Positions 1-9,155 are shown, counted from the stretch's first letter. The stretch is 64,000 bases of DNA from Neorhizobium petrolearium (GCF_017873175.1 NZ_JAGGJW010000005.1:62001-126000), one strand, 5' to 3'. The notes: a model not told the origin generated them from the letters alone. Numbers and translations: made by a program.

Positions 1-513
1 TTTGTTCCTGGCACGATCGGAGGTATCAGCCTGCTTCTCGGCCTTTATGCGCTTGCATTGCTGCCGGTGAGTTATGCCGGTGTCGCGCTGATTGTCCTCG
101 GTGCCGGGTTGACGGTAGCCGAGGCACATTCGCCATCCTTCGGTGCCCTCGGCATCGGCGGCACTGTAGCGCTGGTGCTGGGCGCGACCATCCTGTTCGA
201 TACGGATGTACCCGGCCTGGAGATTTCCTGGTCGGTGCTGGGGGGCATAGCCATTGCCAGCATCGTTTTCAGCGTTATCGTTGCTCGCCTCGCATTCACC
301 TCGCGCCGGCGCGACGTCGTCACCGGCACGGAGCAAATGGTCGGTATCGCCGGCAAGGTTGAGAGCTGGAGCGAGACTTCGGGTTATGTGATCGCGCATG
401 GCGAGCGCTGGAAGGCAATATCCACCGAGCCGCTCGTCGCCGGCGATGGCGTCAAGATAACAGGTAGAACCGGGCTGACGCTCGAAGTCACCAGAATTGC
501 GCAGGAACGCTAG
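1..513 (+). CDS. NfeD-family membrane protein, C-terminal part (5' end outside window)
   Basis: The frame is open from base 1 and stops at 511-513, so only the C-terminal 170 residues are visible. They show closely packed hydrophobic helices with a PGTIGG motif at the start and an [15 protein letters not shown] stretch, followed by a small soluble beta domain (the OB-like NfeD domain). In the long NfeD class a ClpP-like serine protease domain precedes this part; whether it is present here cannot be seen. The slipin gene follows after 26 bases. This NfeD-slipin pairing is common in bacteria and points to joint work in membrane quality control or raft-like microdomains (family knowledge). Confidence 0.85.
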   Translation, partial: FVPGTIGGISLLLGLYALALLPVSYAGVALIVLGAGLTVAEAHSPSFGALGIGGTVALVLGATILFDTDVPGLEISWSVLGGIAIASIVFSVIVARLAFTSRRRDVVTGTEQMVGIAGKVESWSETSGYVIAHGERWKAISTEPLVAGDGVKITGRTGLTLEVTRIAQER

Positions 514-539
514 GGGCTTCTGGAAAACAGGAGGAAATC

Positions 540-1313
540 ATGAGCATGTTTACGGATATCGCCTTTTATCTCGTCATCGTCCTTCTTCTGCTGCTCCTCA
601 TCGGTTCCGCGATCAAGATCCTTCGGGAATACCAGCGCGGCGTCGTCTTCACGCTCGGCCGTTTCACCGGCGTCAAGGGACCGGGATTGATCCTTCTCAT
701 TCCCTACGTGCAGCAGATGGTGCGGGTCGACTTGCGCACGCTGGTGCTCGATGTTCCCAGCCAGGACGTCATCTCTCGCGACAACGTTTCCGTCCGGGTC
801 AATGCCGTGATCTATTTCAGGGTCATCGATCCCGAGAAGGCGACCATCCAGGTCGAGGACTTCATGATGGCGACGAGCCAACTGGCCCAGACGACCTTAC
901 GCTCGGTGCTTGGCAAGCACGATCTCGATGAAATGCTGGCCGAACGCGACAAGCTCAACAACGACATCCAGGAGATCCTCGACATTCAAACCGATGCGTG
1001 GGGCATCAAGGTCGCGAATGTCGAGATCAAACATGTCGACATCAATGAATCCATGATCCGTGCAATCGCCCGCCAGGCGGAAGCCGAACGTGAACGGCGA
1101 GCCAAGGTGATCAATGCCGAGGGTGAACAACAGGCCGCGGCGAAGCTGCTTGAAGCGGCCGAAATTCTCGCAAGACAGCCCGAGGCGATGCAACTTCGCT
1201 ATCTCAACACGTTGAACGTCATTGCAGGCGAACAGAATTCGACGATCATCTTTCCGTTCCCGATCGATCTCGGCAATCTACTCCCGCTCAAGACGCGGAA
1301 ATCGCCGGAGTAA
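540..1313 (+). CDS. Slipin / SPFH (band 7) membrane protein
   Basis: A 257-residue protein with one N-terminal membrane helix (about residues 5-25), then an SPFH/band 7 domain beginning at the [12 protein letters not shown] motif, and an Ala/Glu-rich coiled-coil stretch around residues 180-215. Length and layout fit bacterial slipins (stomatin-like proteins), which oligomerise at the inner face of the membrane. The start is set by AGGAGG 6 bases upstream of ATG. It is the second gene of an NfeD-slipin pair, whose partner is a membrane-bound protease in characterised cases. It is convergent with the LacI gene that follows. Confidence 0.92.
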   Translation: MSMFTDIAFYLVIVLLLLLLIGSAIKILREYQRGVVFTLGRFTGVKGPGLILLIPYVQQMVRVDLRTLVLDVPSQDVISRDNVSVRVNAVIYFRVIDPEKATIQVEDFMMATSQLAQTTLRSVLGKHDLDEMLAERDKLNNDIQEILDIQTDAWGIKVANVEIKHVDINESMIRAIARQAEAERERRAKVINAEGEQQAAAKLLEAAEILARQPEAMQLRYLNTLNVIAGEQNSTIIFPFPIDLGNLLPLKTRKSPE

Positions 1314-1341
1314 TTCAAGGATAACGTGACAACCTCTCCGA

Positions 1342-2367
1342 TCAGGTCGTCGCGCGGACAATCAATTCAGGCTCGATCAACTGAGTTTCCGCGGGAAGCC
1401 GCGCCTCCTTGTTTTCCAGACGATGAAGGATGCGTGCAACGCCGATTCGACTGATTTCATCGGCTGCATAGTTCACGGTCGTCAGCGGCAAAACGCTGAA
1501 TTCCGAGACTTCCGTATTGTCGTATCCGGCGATCGCCATTTGGCCGGGAACCGAAATCCCGTTTTCGCCGCACCACCGCAACGCTCCGGTGGCCAATGCG
1601 TCGGTTGAGGCGACAAGGGCAGTCGGCTTGTTGGGATCGGCCATCACGGCAGGCATCACCCGGTAGCCTTGGGTAGCTGAAGTTCCCTTGGCATTGTGAA
1701 CAATGAGCGTATCGGTCGGAAGCCCCGCCTGACGGATTGCCTGGCGAATTCCGCGGCGTTTGTCGTCATTCCCGGACATGAAGCCGCCGTCCAGCATGGC
1801 GATCCGGCGGTGACCGAGCCCGAGAAGATGGCAAGCGACCTTGTAGGCACCCGCCATATCGTCGATTGCCACCGTATCGAGGCCCGATCCGCGCAGTTCG
1901 GCCAGCAGCAAAACAGGTGTCCCGGCCTCAGCGACGGCGACGATATGATCGAATTTTCGATGATGGGCGGGATATACCAGAATTCCGTCCACCTGATAGG
2001 ACTGGAAACGCAGCAGCGCCCGTTTCTCACTTTCGACGCTGGTGTCGCTTGCCGCGAACATCATCCCGTAGCCGGCTTTGGTCAGTTCCCGCTCGATCGT
2101 GCGGGCAGCCAAGGTCAGCGTAGGGTTCATGATGTCCGTCAATACCAACCCGATAGTCCGCGTCGCATTGTTGGCCAGCGAGCGGGCGATATGGTTGGGA
2201 AAATAGTTGAGTTCCTCCGCCACCCTAAGGATTAGGTCCCGGGTCGACTCCGGCAGGCGGGGACTGCCCCGCAGGGCCAGCGATACCGTATTTTCTGAAA
2301 AACCCGTAGCTTTGGCCACATCCTTCAGCTTGGTTTTGGGTTTTGGTTTCACGACGCCCTTTTCCAT
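1342..2367 (-). CDS. LacI-family transcriptional regulator
   Basis: 341 residues. An N-terminal LacI helix-turn-helix (about residues 13-65: KLKDVAKATGFSENTVSLAL, then the hinge-like PNHIARSLA) is followed by a periplasmic-binding-protein-like sensor domain. It lies downstream of, and antisense to, the sugar ABC operon at 4398-8613, and on the same strand as two VOC proteins and an aldo/keto reductase. It is therefore the likely repressor of both sides, responding to the imported sugar or a product (inference). A perfect 14-bp palindrome overlapping the ABC operon promoter (4317-4330) is the obvious operator candidate. The ATG has a weak ribosome site; a GTG at 2352 is an alternative start. 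Confidence 0.9.
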   Translation of the reverse strand: MEKGVVKPKPKTKLKDVAKATGFSENTVSLALRGSPRLPESTRDLILRVAEELNYFPNHIARSLANNATRTIGLVLTDIMNPTLTLAARTIERELTKAGYGMMFAASDTSVESEKRALLRFQSYQVDGILVYPAHHRKFDHIVAVAEAGTPVLLLAELRGSGLDTVAIDDMAGAYKVACHLLGLGHRRIAMLDGGFMSGNDDKRRGIRQAIRQAGLPTDTLIVHNAKGTSATQGYRVMPAVMADPNKPTALVASTDALATGALRWCGENGISVPGQMAIAGYDNTEVSEFSVLPLTTVNYAADEISRIGVARILHRLENKEARLPAETQLIEPELIVRATT

Positions 2368-2447
2368 GGGACCGACTTTTCTAGCCTGCCTGTGCCGGCA
2401 TTCCGTCTTCCAGATGCAACAGACCGGTTGCCGAATTCAAGCGCCAA

Positions 2448-2867
2448 TCACCAGTCCGCAACGCGGTCGCGGCCGGTAAACTGAGCGCTCTTATCTGTAT
2501 ATTCAAACAGTTCGATCCTCACTCCGTTGGGATCCCTTATCCACGCCTGATAGGTGTCGTCGCACGCGTACTTCTTGTTGGTGATATCGATACCTCTGGA
2601 TTTGATATGCGCGATTGCCTCGTCGAGATTTTCGACCTCGAGGCAGAAATGGGTGATCTGGTTCGTGTCGCTATATGAGGTTCCATCCTTCTGGAAAACC
2701 TCGACATGGCTTCTGCCGCCGCAATTGAGATAGAAGCCGAAAATCCTGCCGTTACGCAGGAAGTTGAACTGCGTGTCGAGCCCCAGAACATCCTCGTAAA
2801 ACGCGCGGGTCTTATCCAGGTCGTGTGCAAAGATGCAGACATGAGCGATCTGTTTTACCTTGATCAT
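2448..2867 (-). CDS. VOC-family (glyoxalase-fold) metalloprotein
   Basis: 139 residues from the ATG at 2867, which has GGGAGG upstream and is preferred to a start 18 bases earlier. Two paired beta-alpha-beta-beta-beta modules carry the vicinal oxygen chelate metal ligands at His9, Glu56, His73 and Glu119. It resembles lactoylglutathione lyase-like proteins, but the family also covers dioxygenases, epimerases and isomerases, so the reaction is not set by sequence. It follows another VOC gene and an aldo/keto reductase in the same direction, suggesting a step in metabolism of the substrate imported by the divergent ABC system. Confidence 0.85.
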   Translation of the reverse strand: MIKVKQIAHVCIFAHDLDKTRAFYEDVLGLDTQFNFLRNGRIFGFYLNCGGRSHVEVFQKDGTSYSDTNQITHFCLEVENLDEAIAHIKSRGIDITNKKYACDDTYQAWIRDPNGVRIELFEYTDKSAQFTGRDRVADW

Positions 2868-2920
2868 GAAAATCCTCCCGGCCAATATTGTCGGCCTCGT
2901 TTTGCGGTTTTCGACGGTTG

Positions 2921-3385
2921 CTAATAGACAGTCAGGACGTGGGGCTCACCGCCGGCGACCAGTGCTCTTTCAGCTTCGTACTGGATACAGTTCGGCGCCA
3001 TTTCCTGGATTTCGATGCGATTCCCGTCCGGGTCTTCGATCCACATGCCCCAATTGCCGTCGACACCGCGTGTTTCCTTGCGGGGACGGCGAAGCTTGAT
3101 GCCGGCTTCCGAAAGATCCCTTTCGGCCTGATCGGCATCGGCGACCGTGAGGCAGAAGTGGTTCAAGCCGGTTTTCTCGTTGGCCGGAGCGGGGGTGCCA
3201 TCTCCTCCAGGGAATAGTTCAAGATAAAGATTATCGTTGATGCGGTGATAGACGATCCAGGGCTTGCCCTCCGCATCGAGCAGGCGGAGCATTTCGGGAA
3301 ATCCAATCCTGTTGTAGAATGCCACCGATCTATCGAGATCGTTGACCTTGAAGGCAATGTGGCCAAGCGTCGTGAAGATACCCAT
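2921..3385 (-). CDS. VOC-family (glyoxalase-fold) metalloprotein
   Basis: 154 residues with a good GGAGGAG ribosome site before ATG. The VOC metal-ligand pattern is present at His9, Glu56, His76 and Glu125, the same spacing class as the next gene, with the family-typical DPDGNRIE motif near the C-terminus. It is paralogous in fold to its downstream neighbour, but the two are clearly diverged, so they may form a heteromeric pair or catalyse successive steps (inference). The cluster context is an aldo/keto reductase and a LacI-regulated sugar importer. Confidence 0.85.
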   Translation of the reverse strand: MGIFTTLGHIAFKVNDLDRSVAFYNRIGFPEMLRLLDAEGKPWIVYHRINDNLYLELFPGGDGTPAPANEKTGLNHFCLTVADADQAERDLSEAGIKLRRPRKETRGVDGNWGMWIEDPDGNRIEIQEMAPNCIQYEAERALVAGGEPHVLTVY

Positions 3386-3432
3386 CTTCTCCTCCAGATA
3401 TGGCCGGTGTCTTGCCCGGCCTCCTCTTTAAA

Positions 3433-4236
3433 TCAGTCCCACGCCGGACCCCATTCCGGGTTAATGTGACGCCTGCCGCAATCGAGACCTGCGATCGCCT
3501 CAAGGTCCTGTGCGTCGAGCTTCACGGATTTGGCAGCGAGGTTCGATTGCTGGCGGGCGCGTGAGCTCGCTTTCGGTATGATGATCGAGCCCCTGTTGAG
3601 CAGAAAGGCGAGCGCGACCTGGCTTGCGGCAACGCCATGTTTTTGCGCAATGGCATTCAGAACGGCGTCGCCTGAAACGTTGCCGCCTGCCAACGGCATG
3701 TAAGCGGTGACCCGTATGTTCGCCGACATGCAGTGATCTTCCAGAACGCGGTTCTGCAGATAGACGTGCTGTTCGAACTGGTTGGTCGCCAGGCGATTCT
3801 CACCTATTTCCGCGATGGCCTCATCGATATGTCTGCGCGTGAAATTCGAAATGCCAATCAACTTGCACAGACCTTCGTCCTGCGCTCTCGCCAGGTCTCC
3901 GATATAAGAGCGCACGCTCACCTCGTCGTAAGGTGCGGGCCAGTGGATGAGCACAAGATCGGCGTGATCAAGCCCCATAAGGGTGAGGCTTTCCCGAATG
4001 CTCTGCCGAATGCGTCCGAGGTTCTTGGCGGTGATTTTCGTCGTAATGAAAAATGAACCCCTCGGCAGTTCCGATTCACGGACAGCCTGTCCGGCATTTT
4101 CCTCCGTGCCGTAGGTTTGCGCGGTATCAAGATGCCGATATCCGAACAAAATTGCCGATTTCATTGAGGAAAGGCCGTCGTTTCCGGTCAGCCCGTATGT
4201 ACCAAGCCCCACCGCCGGTATCTGGTCCCCAAGCAT
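3433..4236 (-). CDS. Aldo/keto reductase
   Basis: 267 residues, a normal length for a soluble NAD(P)H-dependent aldo/keto reductase. The catalytic tetrad is visible: Asp37 and Tyr42 in the HLDTAQTYG region, Lys67 in TTKIT and His98 in LIHWP. Near the C-terminus IIPKASS matches the cofactor phosphate-binding loop. These enzymes interconvert aldehydes or ketones and alcohols, including sugars and polyols. It is the first gene of the leftward set and is divergent from the ABC permease gene, so the shared 160-base region probably holds both promoters. Its place next to a LacI-controlled sugar importer supports a role in oxidising or reducing the imported sugar. Confidence 0.9.
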   Translation of the reverse strand: MLGDQIPAVGLGTYGLTGNDGLSSMKSAILFGYRHLDTAQTYGTEENAGQAVRESELPRGSFFITTKITAKNLGRIRQSIRESLTLMGLDHADLVLIHWPAPYDEVSVRSYIGDLARAQDEGLCKLIGISNFTRRHIDEAIAEIGENRLATNQFEQHVYLQNRVLEDHCMSANIRVTAYMPLAGGNVSGDAVLNAIAQKHGVAASQVALAFLLNRGSIIIPKASSRARQQSNLAAKSVKLDAQDLEAIAGLDCGRRHINPEWGPAWD

Positions 4237-4290
4237 CGCCTTCCTCCCCGGCCTCTTTTCCGTGATGGCTTCCCGGCATCAACAAGGCCA

Positions 4291-4330
4291 TTGACGTTTG
4301 GCAATGCTTACCTTTATATTAGCGCTAATA
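4291..4330 (+). promoter_or_regulatory. Sigma70-like promoter overlapped by LacI-type operator
   Basis: TTGACG (4291-4296), a 17-base spacer and TTATAT (4314-4319) form a strong promoter pointing at the ABC operon. A perfect 14-bp palindrome, TATTAGCGCTAATA (4317-4330), covers the end of the -10 box and the expected start point. An even palindrome with a central CG is typical of LacI-family operators, and a LacI gene lies in this cluster. Confidence 0.75.
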
Positions 4331-4397
4331 CAAGATCTGTTTGCGATCATTTGCGGATGCCCTTCGCAAGCGACCACGGCGGGTCGGGGAGGAACAG

Positions 4398-5294
4398 ATG
4401 GCAATTCGGTGGAGCTGGGCATCGCCCAGGATTGCGCTTATTCCCGCACTGACGACGACCGCCGTTGCGTTTCTCGGCGCAATTCTCTGGACGATCTGGA
4501 TTTCGTTCACGCGCTCGCGGCGGTTTCCCGAATATACGATCGATCTCAGTTCCTGGAGCAGACAGTATGAACGGCTGTTCAATGACAGTTCCTGGACCAC
4601 GGCGCTCGGAAATATCCTTGTGCTGGCAATCGGAAATGCGCTGGCAATTCTCTTCGGTTTCATACTTGCCGCGATGATCGAGCGGGAGAAGCGAGGGGAG
4701 GGGTTCTTCCGGACGATATTTCTCTATCCGCTGGCGCTTTCTCTCATCGTGACAGGCATTGCCTGGCGATGGATTTTCAATCCGGATCTCGGCGTCCAGA
4801 ATTTCCTGCGGGGGCTTGGCTGGGAAAGCGCGAATTTCAACTGGCTCGCCGACACGCGGACAGCCATGTACGGAATTATTCTCGCCTCCATCTGGCACGG
4901 TCTCGGCTTCTACATGGCACTGATGCTGGCGGGGCTGAAATCGATCAATTCCGAGATATGGAGCGCGGCAAGGCTCGATGGTGTGAGCCTCTGGAAACTT
5001 TACACAGAGATCATCATTCCCATGATGAAGTTCACCTTTCTGACCTGCGCGATCCTGTTGTCTCTTGGTGTCGTCAAGACTTATGACATCGTCCTTGCAA
5101 TGACCAATGGCGGGCCCGGCACATCGACCTGGACACCGGCCTATTTCGTGGTCAACTCGTTCGGCGCACGCGGCAATATCGGCTATGCCTCCGCTGCGGC
5201 CGTCATCATGCTTCTCATGACGGCCGCACTTTTCCTGCCTCTCATGCTCGTGACAGCCTGGCAAGCCCGACGGCGGGAGGGGCGCACATTATGA
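4398..5294 (+). CDS. Sugar ABC transporter permease (MalF type)
   Basis: 298 residues from ATG 4398, chosen for the GGGGAGGAA ribosome site; an upstream in-frame ATG at 4341 lacks one and falls next to the operator. There are six predicted membrane helices and the binding-protein-dependent permease EAA loop near residues 195-215 (SAARLDGVSLWKLYTEIIIP). This is the first permease of a carbohydrate uptake-1 (CUT1) importer. Its stop overlaps the start of the second permease by four bases, indicating translational coupling. Expression probably depends on the LacI-type operator just upstream. Confidence 0.92.
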   Translation: MAIRWSWASPRIALIPALTTTAVAFLGAILWTIWISFTRSRRFPEYTIDLSSWSRQYERLFNDSSWTTALGNILVLAIGNALAILFGFILAAMIEREKRGEGFFRTIFLYPLALSLIVTGIAWRWIFNPDLGVQNFLRGLGWESANFNWLADTRTAMYGIILASIWHGLGFYMALMLAGLKSINSEIWSAARLDGVSLWKLYTEIIIPMMKFTFLTCAILLSLGVVKTYDIVLAMTNGGPGTSTWTPAYFVVNSFGARGNIGYASAAAVIMLLMTAALFLPLMLVTAWQARRREGRTL

Positions 5295-6205
5295 CCGTTA
5301 CCATCGAAGCAACGGCATTTGCCGCCGACCGGGTCAAGGTCAAACGGCGCCGGAGACGGATCCGGGGATCGAGCATCGCCATCCTCGTCTTCCTGACCAT
5401 GTGCGCCGCTTTTGTCTCGGTTCCGCTCTATGTCGTGATCGTGACCTCGTTCAAGACGATGGACCAGATCGCGCAAGGACAGATCTTCTCGCTTCCGACG
5501 GAATGGACGCTAGAACCCTGGCGCTATGCGTGGTCGCAGACCTGTGCGGGCATGACTTGCAAGGGGGTGAGCGCCGGCTTCTGGACGTCGCTCAAGATAT
5601 TGTTTCCGAGCCTGTTGCTGTCGATCGGCGTTTCATCGGTGACGGGTTATGCGCTGGCGCTCTGGAAGATCAACTGGGCGGGAACCTTCCTTTTCATCCT
5701 GTTCCTCTGCGCCTTCGTGCCTTTCCAGATCATCATGATCCCGCTTGTGGTGCTCGTCTCCTCGCTGGGCATCTTCGGCACAGTCTGGGCGGTTGCGCTC
5801 GTCCACGCCATCCTGTCGATGCCGTTGCTGACGCTGATTTTCCGGAATTTCTACAAGGACATTCCAGACGAGATCATCAAGGCGGCGATCATGGATTGCG
5901 GCTCCTTCTGGAAGATATTCCTGGAAATCATACTGCCGATGTCGGCCAACATCATGATCGTGGTGCTCATCCTGATGATCACCAGCGTGTGGAACGATTA
6001 TCTGATCGGCCTCACCTTCGGGGGCGTCGGCACGCAACCGATGACCGTCATCCTCGCTAATACCGTGATCACCTCGTTCGGCGAAGTCCGGTACAACGTG
6101 AACATGGCCGCAGCACTTCTGACCGCCATCCCTCCGCTCGTCGTCTATTTCGGGCTTGGCAAGTTCTTCGTTGAGGGCATCACTGCCGGAGCAATCAAGG
6201 GATAG
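5291..6205 (+). CDS. Sugar ABC transporter permease (MalG type)
   Basis: 304 residues. A basic N-terminal tail (KVKRRRRRIRGS) precedes six membrane helices. The EAA loop is seen as KAAIMDCGSFWKIFLEIILP around residues 196-215. It is the partner of the preceding permease in a CUT1 heterodimer, and the ATG overlaps the previous stop (ATGA). A roughly 25-residue insert with two cysteines (SQTCAGMTCKGV) follows the first helix; it resembles inserts in some glucose/sorbitol-type systems, but the substrate cannot be named from it. Confidence 0.92.
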   Translation: MTVTIEATAFAADRVKVKRRRRRIRGSSIAILVFLTMCAAFVSVPLYVVIVTSFKTMDQIAQGQIFSLPTEWTLEPWRYAWSQTCAGMTCKGVSAGFWTSLKILFPSLLLSIGVSSVTGYALALWKINWAGTFLFILFLCAFVPFQIIMIPLVVLVSSLGIFGTVWAVALVHAILSMPLLTLIFRNFYKDIPDEIIKAAIMDCGSFWKIFLEIILPMSANIMIVVLILMITSVWNDYLIGLTFGGVGTQPMTVILANTVITSFGEVRYNVNMAAALLTAIPPLVVYFGLGKFFVEGITAGAIKG

Positions 6206-6208
6206 TCC

Positions 6209-7312
6209 ATGCCTGACGTCGAGTTTCGCAATATTGTCAAGCGCTTCGGCAGTCTGACCGTGCTTGAGAAGCTGAATCTCAAGATTGCCGATGGCGAGTT
6301 TCTGGTGCTTCTCGGACCGTCGGGATGCGGCAAGACCACGCTGTTGAATATGCTTGCCGGCTTGCAGGAAACTTCGGACGGCACGATTGCGATCGGTAAC
6401 CGGGATGTGACCGATCTCGATCCGAAGGATCGCGGTCTGGCAATGGTGTTCCAGTCCTACGCCCTCTATCCGACCAAGACCGTGAAGGGAAACCTGCTGT
6501 TCGGTCTTTCTGCTCAAAAGCTCGACAAGGCCGAAATGCAGCGACGTGTCGAATGGGCGTCAAAGCTTCTGCAGATAGATGCTCTGCTGGACCGCAAGCC
6601 GGCGCAGCTCTCCGGGGGGCAGCGCCAACGTGTCGCCATCGGCCGGGCGCTGGTGAAGAATGTCGATGTCTTCCTGTTCGACGAGCCGCTCTCGAACCTC
6701 GACGCGAAGCTCAGGACTGAAATGCGTCTCGAGATAAAACGTCTGCACAATGAACTGAAGAAGACGATCGTGTTCGTCACGCATGACCAGATCGAGGCAA
6801 TGACGATGGCGACGCGGATCGCCGTCATGAATAGCGGTGTCATCCAGCAGATCGGAACGCCCGACGAAATCTATGAACGGCCGAAAAACCTCTTCGTCGC
6901 CTCGTTTATAGGGTCACCGGCGATGAACATGGTCCCCGCGACGGTCGTCGCCAATGGAGGCACGTGTGTGGCTCGGCACGAGCCGTCAGGCGTTCCCCTT
7001 CATCTCTCGCGCTATCAATTCGAGCACCAGCCCAAAACGGGGCAGAACGTCATTGCCGGCATGAGGCCGGAACATTTTTCCGTTGGGGAGATGCCTGAGG
7101 AGGCATGTGGCGCATATTTCGAATTGCCCGTCCGCTACACGGAAAAAACCGGAAGCGACGTAACTGCCTTTCTTGAAAGCGGCGGCGGGCTGATCGCTGT
7201 CCGTTTCGATTCCAAGCATTACCACGTACCGGCAGCGGGCGAACGTCTTCGGGTCAGCTATCCGGCTGACAAGTTCGATCTGTTCGACCCGAAGACGGAA
7301 GTGCGAATCTAG
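6209..7312 (+). CDS. Sugar ABC transporter ATP-binding protein (MalK/UgpC type)
   Basis: 367 residues. Walker A lies at 36-43 (GPSGCGKT), the Q-loop near 82, the LSGGQ signature at 134-138 and Walker B ending DEP at 154-160. The C-terminal third (about 240-367) is the TOBE/MOP-like regulatory domain found in CUT1 ATPases. The Q-loop region reads YALYPTKTV where YALYPHMTV is usual, so the conserved His is a Thr, a minor oddity. It lies 3 bases after the permease gene and before the binding protein; the full importer is therefore encoded by four consecutive genes. Confidence 0.94.
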   Translation: MPDVEFRNIVKRFGSLTVLEKLNLKIADGEFLVLLGPSGCGKTTLLNMLAGLQETSDGTIAIGNRDVTDLDPKDRGLAMVFQSYALYPTKTVKGNLLFGLSAQKLDKAEMQRRVEWASKLLQIDALLDRKPAQLSGGQRQRVAIGRALVKNVDVFLFDEPLSNLDAKLRTEMRLEIKRLHNELKKTIVFVTHDQIEAMTMATRIAVMNSGVIQQIGTPDEIYERPKNLFVASFIGSPAMNMVPATVVANGGTCVARHEPSGVPLHLSRYQFEHQPKTGQNVIAGMRPEHFSVGEMPEEACGAYFELPVRYTEKTGSDVTAFLESGGGLIAVRFDSKHYHVPAAGERLRVSYPADKFDLFDPKTEVRI

Positions 7313-7344
7313 GCCGGAGGGCCTGATGACAGGGAGGAAATGGC

Positions 7345-8613
7345 ATGAGATCCAAACTCGCAGGCATCGGGCTGGCGCTCGCGCTCGCTATCGCCCCCAT
7401 CACCAAGACCAGCGCAGCCGATCTGACGATCTTCCATTCTTGGTCGAATGAAAGCGAAATCAAAGCTCTCAACGTGTTCGTGGATGCGCTGAAAGCCAAG
7501 GGCAACACCATCAAGGAACTGGCGGTTCCGCACGAGCAGTCGGGAGCAGGAGGCCCGATTGTGAGCCTGGTGATTGCCGGAACGCCGCCGAACATCTTTC
7601 TCACCGGCAATGCCGACGTCTATCGGGATATTCGTGATCGCGGGCTTGGCCAGACCGTGGGGGAATATTTCGACAAGATCGGCGCGACGCCGAATTTCCC
7701 GGCCGCCGTACAGGAAGCGATCAAGGTCGACGGCGAGGTGCGCAAGATCCCGCTCGGAATTCATATCGATGGCATGGTCTACTACAATATGAAAGTCGCA
7801 AAGGCTGCGGGCGTCGATCCGACGCAATGGAAGTCGGCGGACGATATGTTTGCCGACATGGATAAGGTGAAGGCGGCCGGCTACAATTTCATCGGCGTCG
7901 GCGGCAATACCTTTCAGGCAGGCTATCTGTTCCACGCTCTCATGGCGGCGGTAGCTGGTCCTGAAGTCTACAAGAAGTTCTACAACGTATCTGACGGCGG
8001 CAAGCCGGATCCGTCGGTGTTCGAGGAAAAGGGGCTTCGCGACGCGATCGAGATGTTCCGGAAGATCACTGCCCAGGCTGACGAAGGCTGGACGAACCGC
8101 CAGTGGAACGAAACTACGAATACGGTGATTTCGGGCAAGACACTGATGCAGTTCCACGGGGACTGGATGAAGGGGCAGTGGAAAGCCAACAACAAGGTGC
8201 TGGGCGAGGATTTCAACTGCATCAACTGGCCGGGCACCAAGGCTGTGGCTGTCACGGTCGACGCCATGGGTATCCTCGGTGGAGCTCCTGTCAGCAAGGA
8301 TCAACTCGCCGCAGAATTCGACATGGCGTCGATTGCCGTCGATCCGGTCAATAATGGACAATTCGCAGCCTATAAAGGATCGACCCCGGTTCGGGTCGAT
8401 GCGCCGGAGGACAAGCTCGACGCCTGCAACAAGCTGGTTCTGAGCAATCTTGCCAAGGACAATTCCAGCGTGCTCAATCCGTTCTATATTTCGGATTCGG
8501 ACTGGATCAACTCGATCTGGAACACGATGTTCACCTTTCAGGGTGATCGGAACATGACGACAGACGATGTGATCGCCATGCTGAAAGGCGAATACGAGTC
8601 GATTTTCAACTGA
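7345..8613 (+). CDS. Sugar ABC transporter substrate-binding protein
   Basis: 422 residues with a Sec signal peptide (about 1-24, ending TSAADL) and a family 1 solute-binding fold (IFHSWSNESEIKALNVF at the mature N-terminus). It captures the sugar in the periplasm for the permease pair at 4398-6205. The start has GGGAGG at proper spacing. Placing the binding protein last in the operon is less common than first. Such genes often end at a terminator, and one is seen at 8639. The ligand is unknown; neighbours suggest a sugar or polyol handled by an aldo/keto reductase. Confidence 0.92.
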   Translation: MRSKLAGIGLALALAIAPITKTSAADLTIFHSWSNESEIKALNVFVDALKAKGNTIKELAVPHEQSGAGGPIVSLVIAGTPPNIFLTGNADVYRDIRDRGLGQTVGEYFDKIGATPNFPAAVQEAIKVDGEVRKIPLGIHIDGMVYYNMKVAKAAGVDPTQWKSADDMFADMDKVKAAGYNFIGVGGNTFQAGYLFHALMAAVAGPEVYKKFYNVSDGGKPDPSVFEEKGLRDAIEMFRKITAQADEGWTNRQWNETTNTVISGKTLMQFHGDWMKGQWKANNKVLGEDFNCINWPGTKAVAVTVDAMGILGGAPVSKDQLAAEFDMASIAVDPVNNGQFAAYKGSTPVRVDAPEDKLDACNKLVLSNLAKDNSSVLNPFYISDSDWINSIWNTMFTFQGDRNMTTDDVIAMLKGEYESIFN

Positions 8614-8638
8614 AGCCCTCCCAGTGGACTGACTGCAA

Positions 8639-8669
8639 GCCGGGCGCGCGAATGCGTCCGGCATTTTTG
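8639..8669 (+). terminator. Rho-independent terminator after the sugar ABC operon
   Basis: GCCGGGCGC (8639-8647) pairs with GCGTCCGGC (8654-8662) through nine positions, one of them a G-T pair, with a six-base loop and then ATTTTTG. It sits 26 bases after the binding-protein stop, between convergent operons. Confidence 0.75.
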
Positions 8670-8775
8670 TTCCCGGAATTGTCCTCACAGGTCGAAGCCG
8701 GAGTGATTGCGAAACCCCGGGCAAAGATGCGCAGGCGATCAGCAAGCTTGAAAGGAGGCTTCGGCGTCGCGCCAG

Positions 8776-9144
8776 TCAGGGAGCAGTTCCAAAGAAGGCG
8801 AGCCGGGTGAGGATGGTATAGTTTGCCTCCGAGACCATGAGGGCCGTGAAGACCAGCACCAGCGCCGGCGGCAGCAGGATGGCATAGACGAGCGCCAGCC
8901 GTTCCCAGGCCATGTGCATGAAGATGGCGACGATCAGCCCCGCCTTGAGCATCATGAACACGAGAATCAGCGACCAGCGGGCAAAGCCCTGGATTCCGAG
9001 ATAATCGACCATGTAGGAAAAGGCGCTGAGCACAAAGAGCAGGCCCCAGACGAGAAGGTAAAGCCGGATCGGATGTTGCTGCCCGGTGTGCGTCTGTGTG
9101 CGTGCCTGCGTGTGCGTTTGAGCATGCGCGGTTGTCTCGCTCAT
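8776..9144 (-). CDS. Cytochrome c oxidase subunit IV-like protein (prokaryotic type)
   Basis: 122 residues from the internal ATG at 9144, which has GGAGGAT upstream. The N-terminus (MSETTAHAQTHTQ...) is polar and rich in His and Thr. Three hydrophobic helices follow, with the FMMLKAGLIVAIFMHM motif shared by CyoD/CtaF-type small subunits. It is the last gene of the cox operon, 11 bases after coxP. It probably stabilises the oxidase, as small subunit IV proteins do in the family. The histidine-rich tail might bind metal (inference only). Confidence 0.85.
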   Translation of the reverse strand: MSETTAHAQTHTQARTQTHTGQQHPIRLYLLVWGLLFVLSAFSYMVDYLGIQGFARWSLILVFMMLKAGLIVAIFMHMAWERLALVYAILLPPALVLVFTALMVSEANYTILTRLAFFGTAP

Positions 9145-9155
9145 GACGATCCTCC

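Noticed and set aside
4341..4397. Earlier ATG for the first sugar permease
   Set aside because: Lacks a ribosome site and sits directly beside the operator and expected transcription start; ATG 4398 has GGGGAGGAA.
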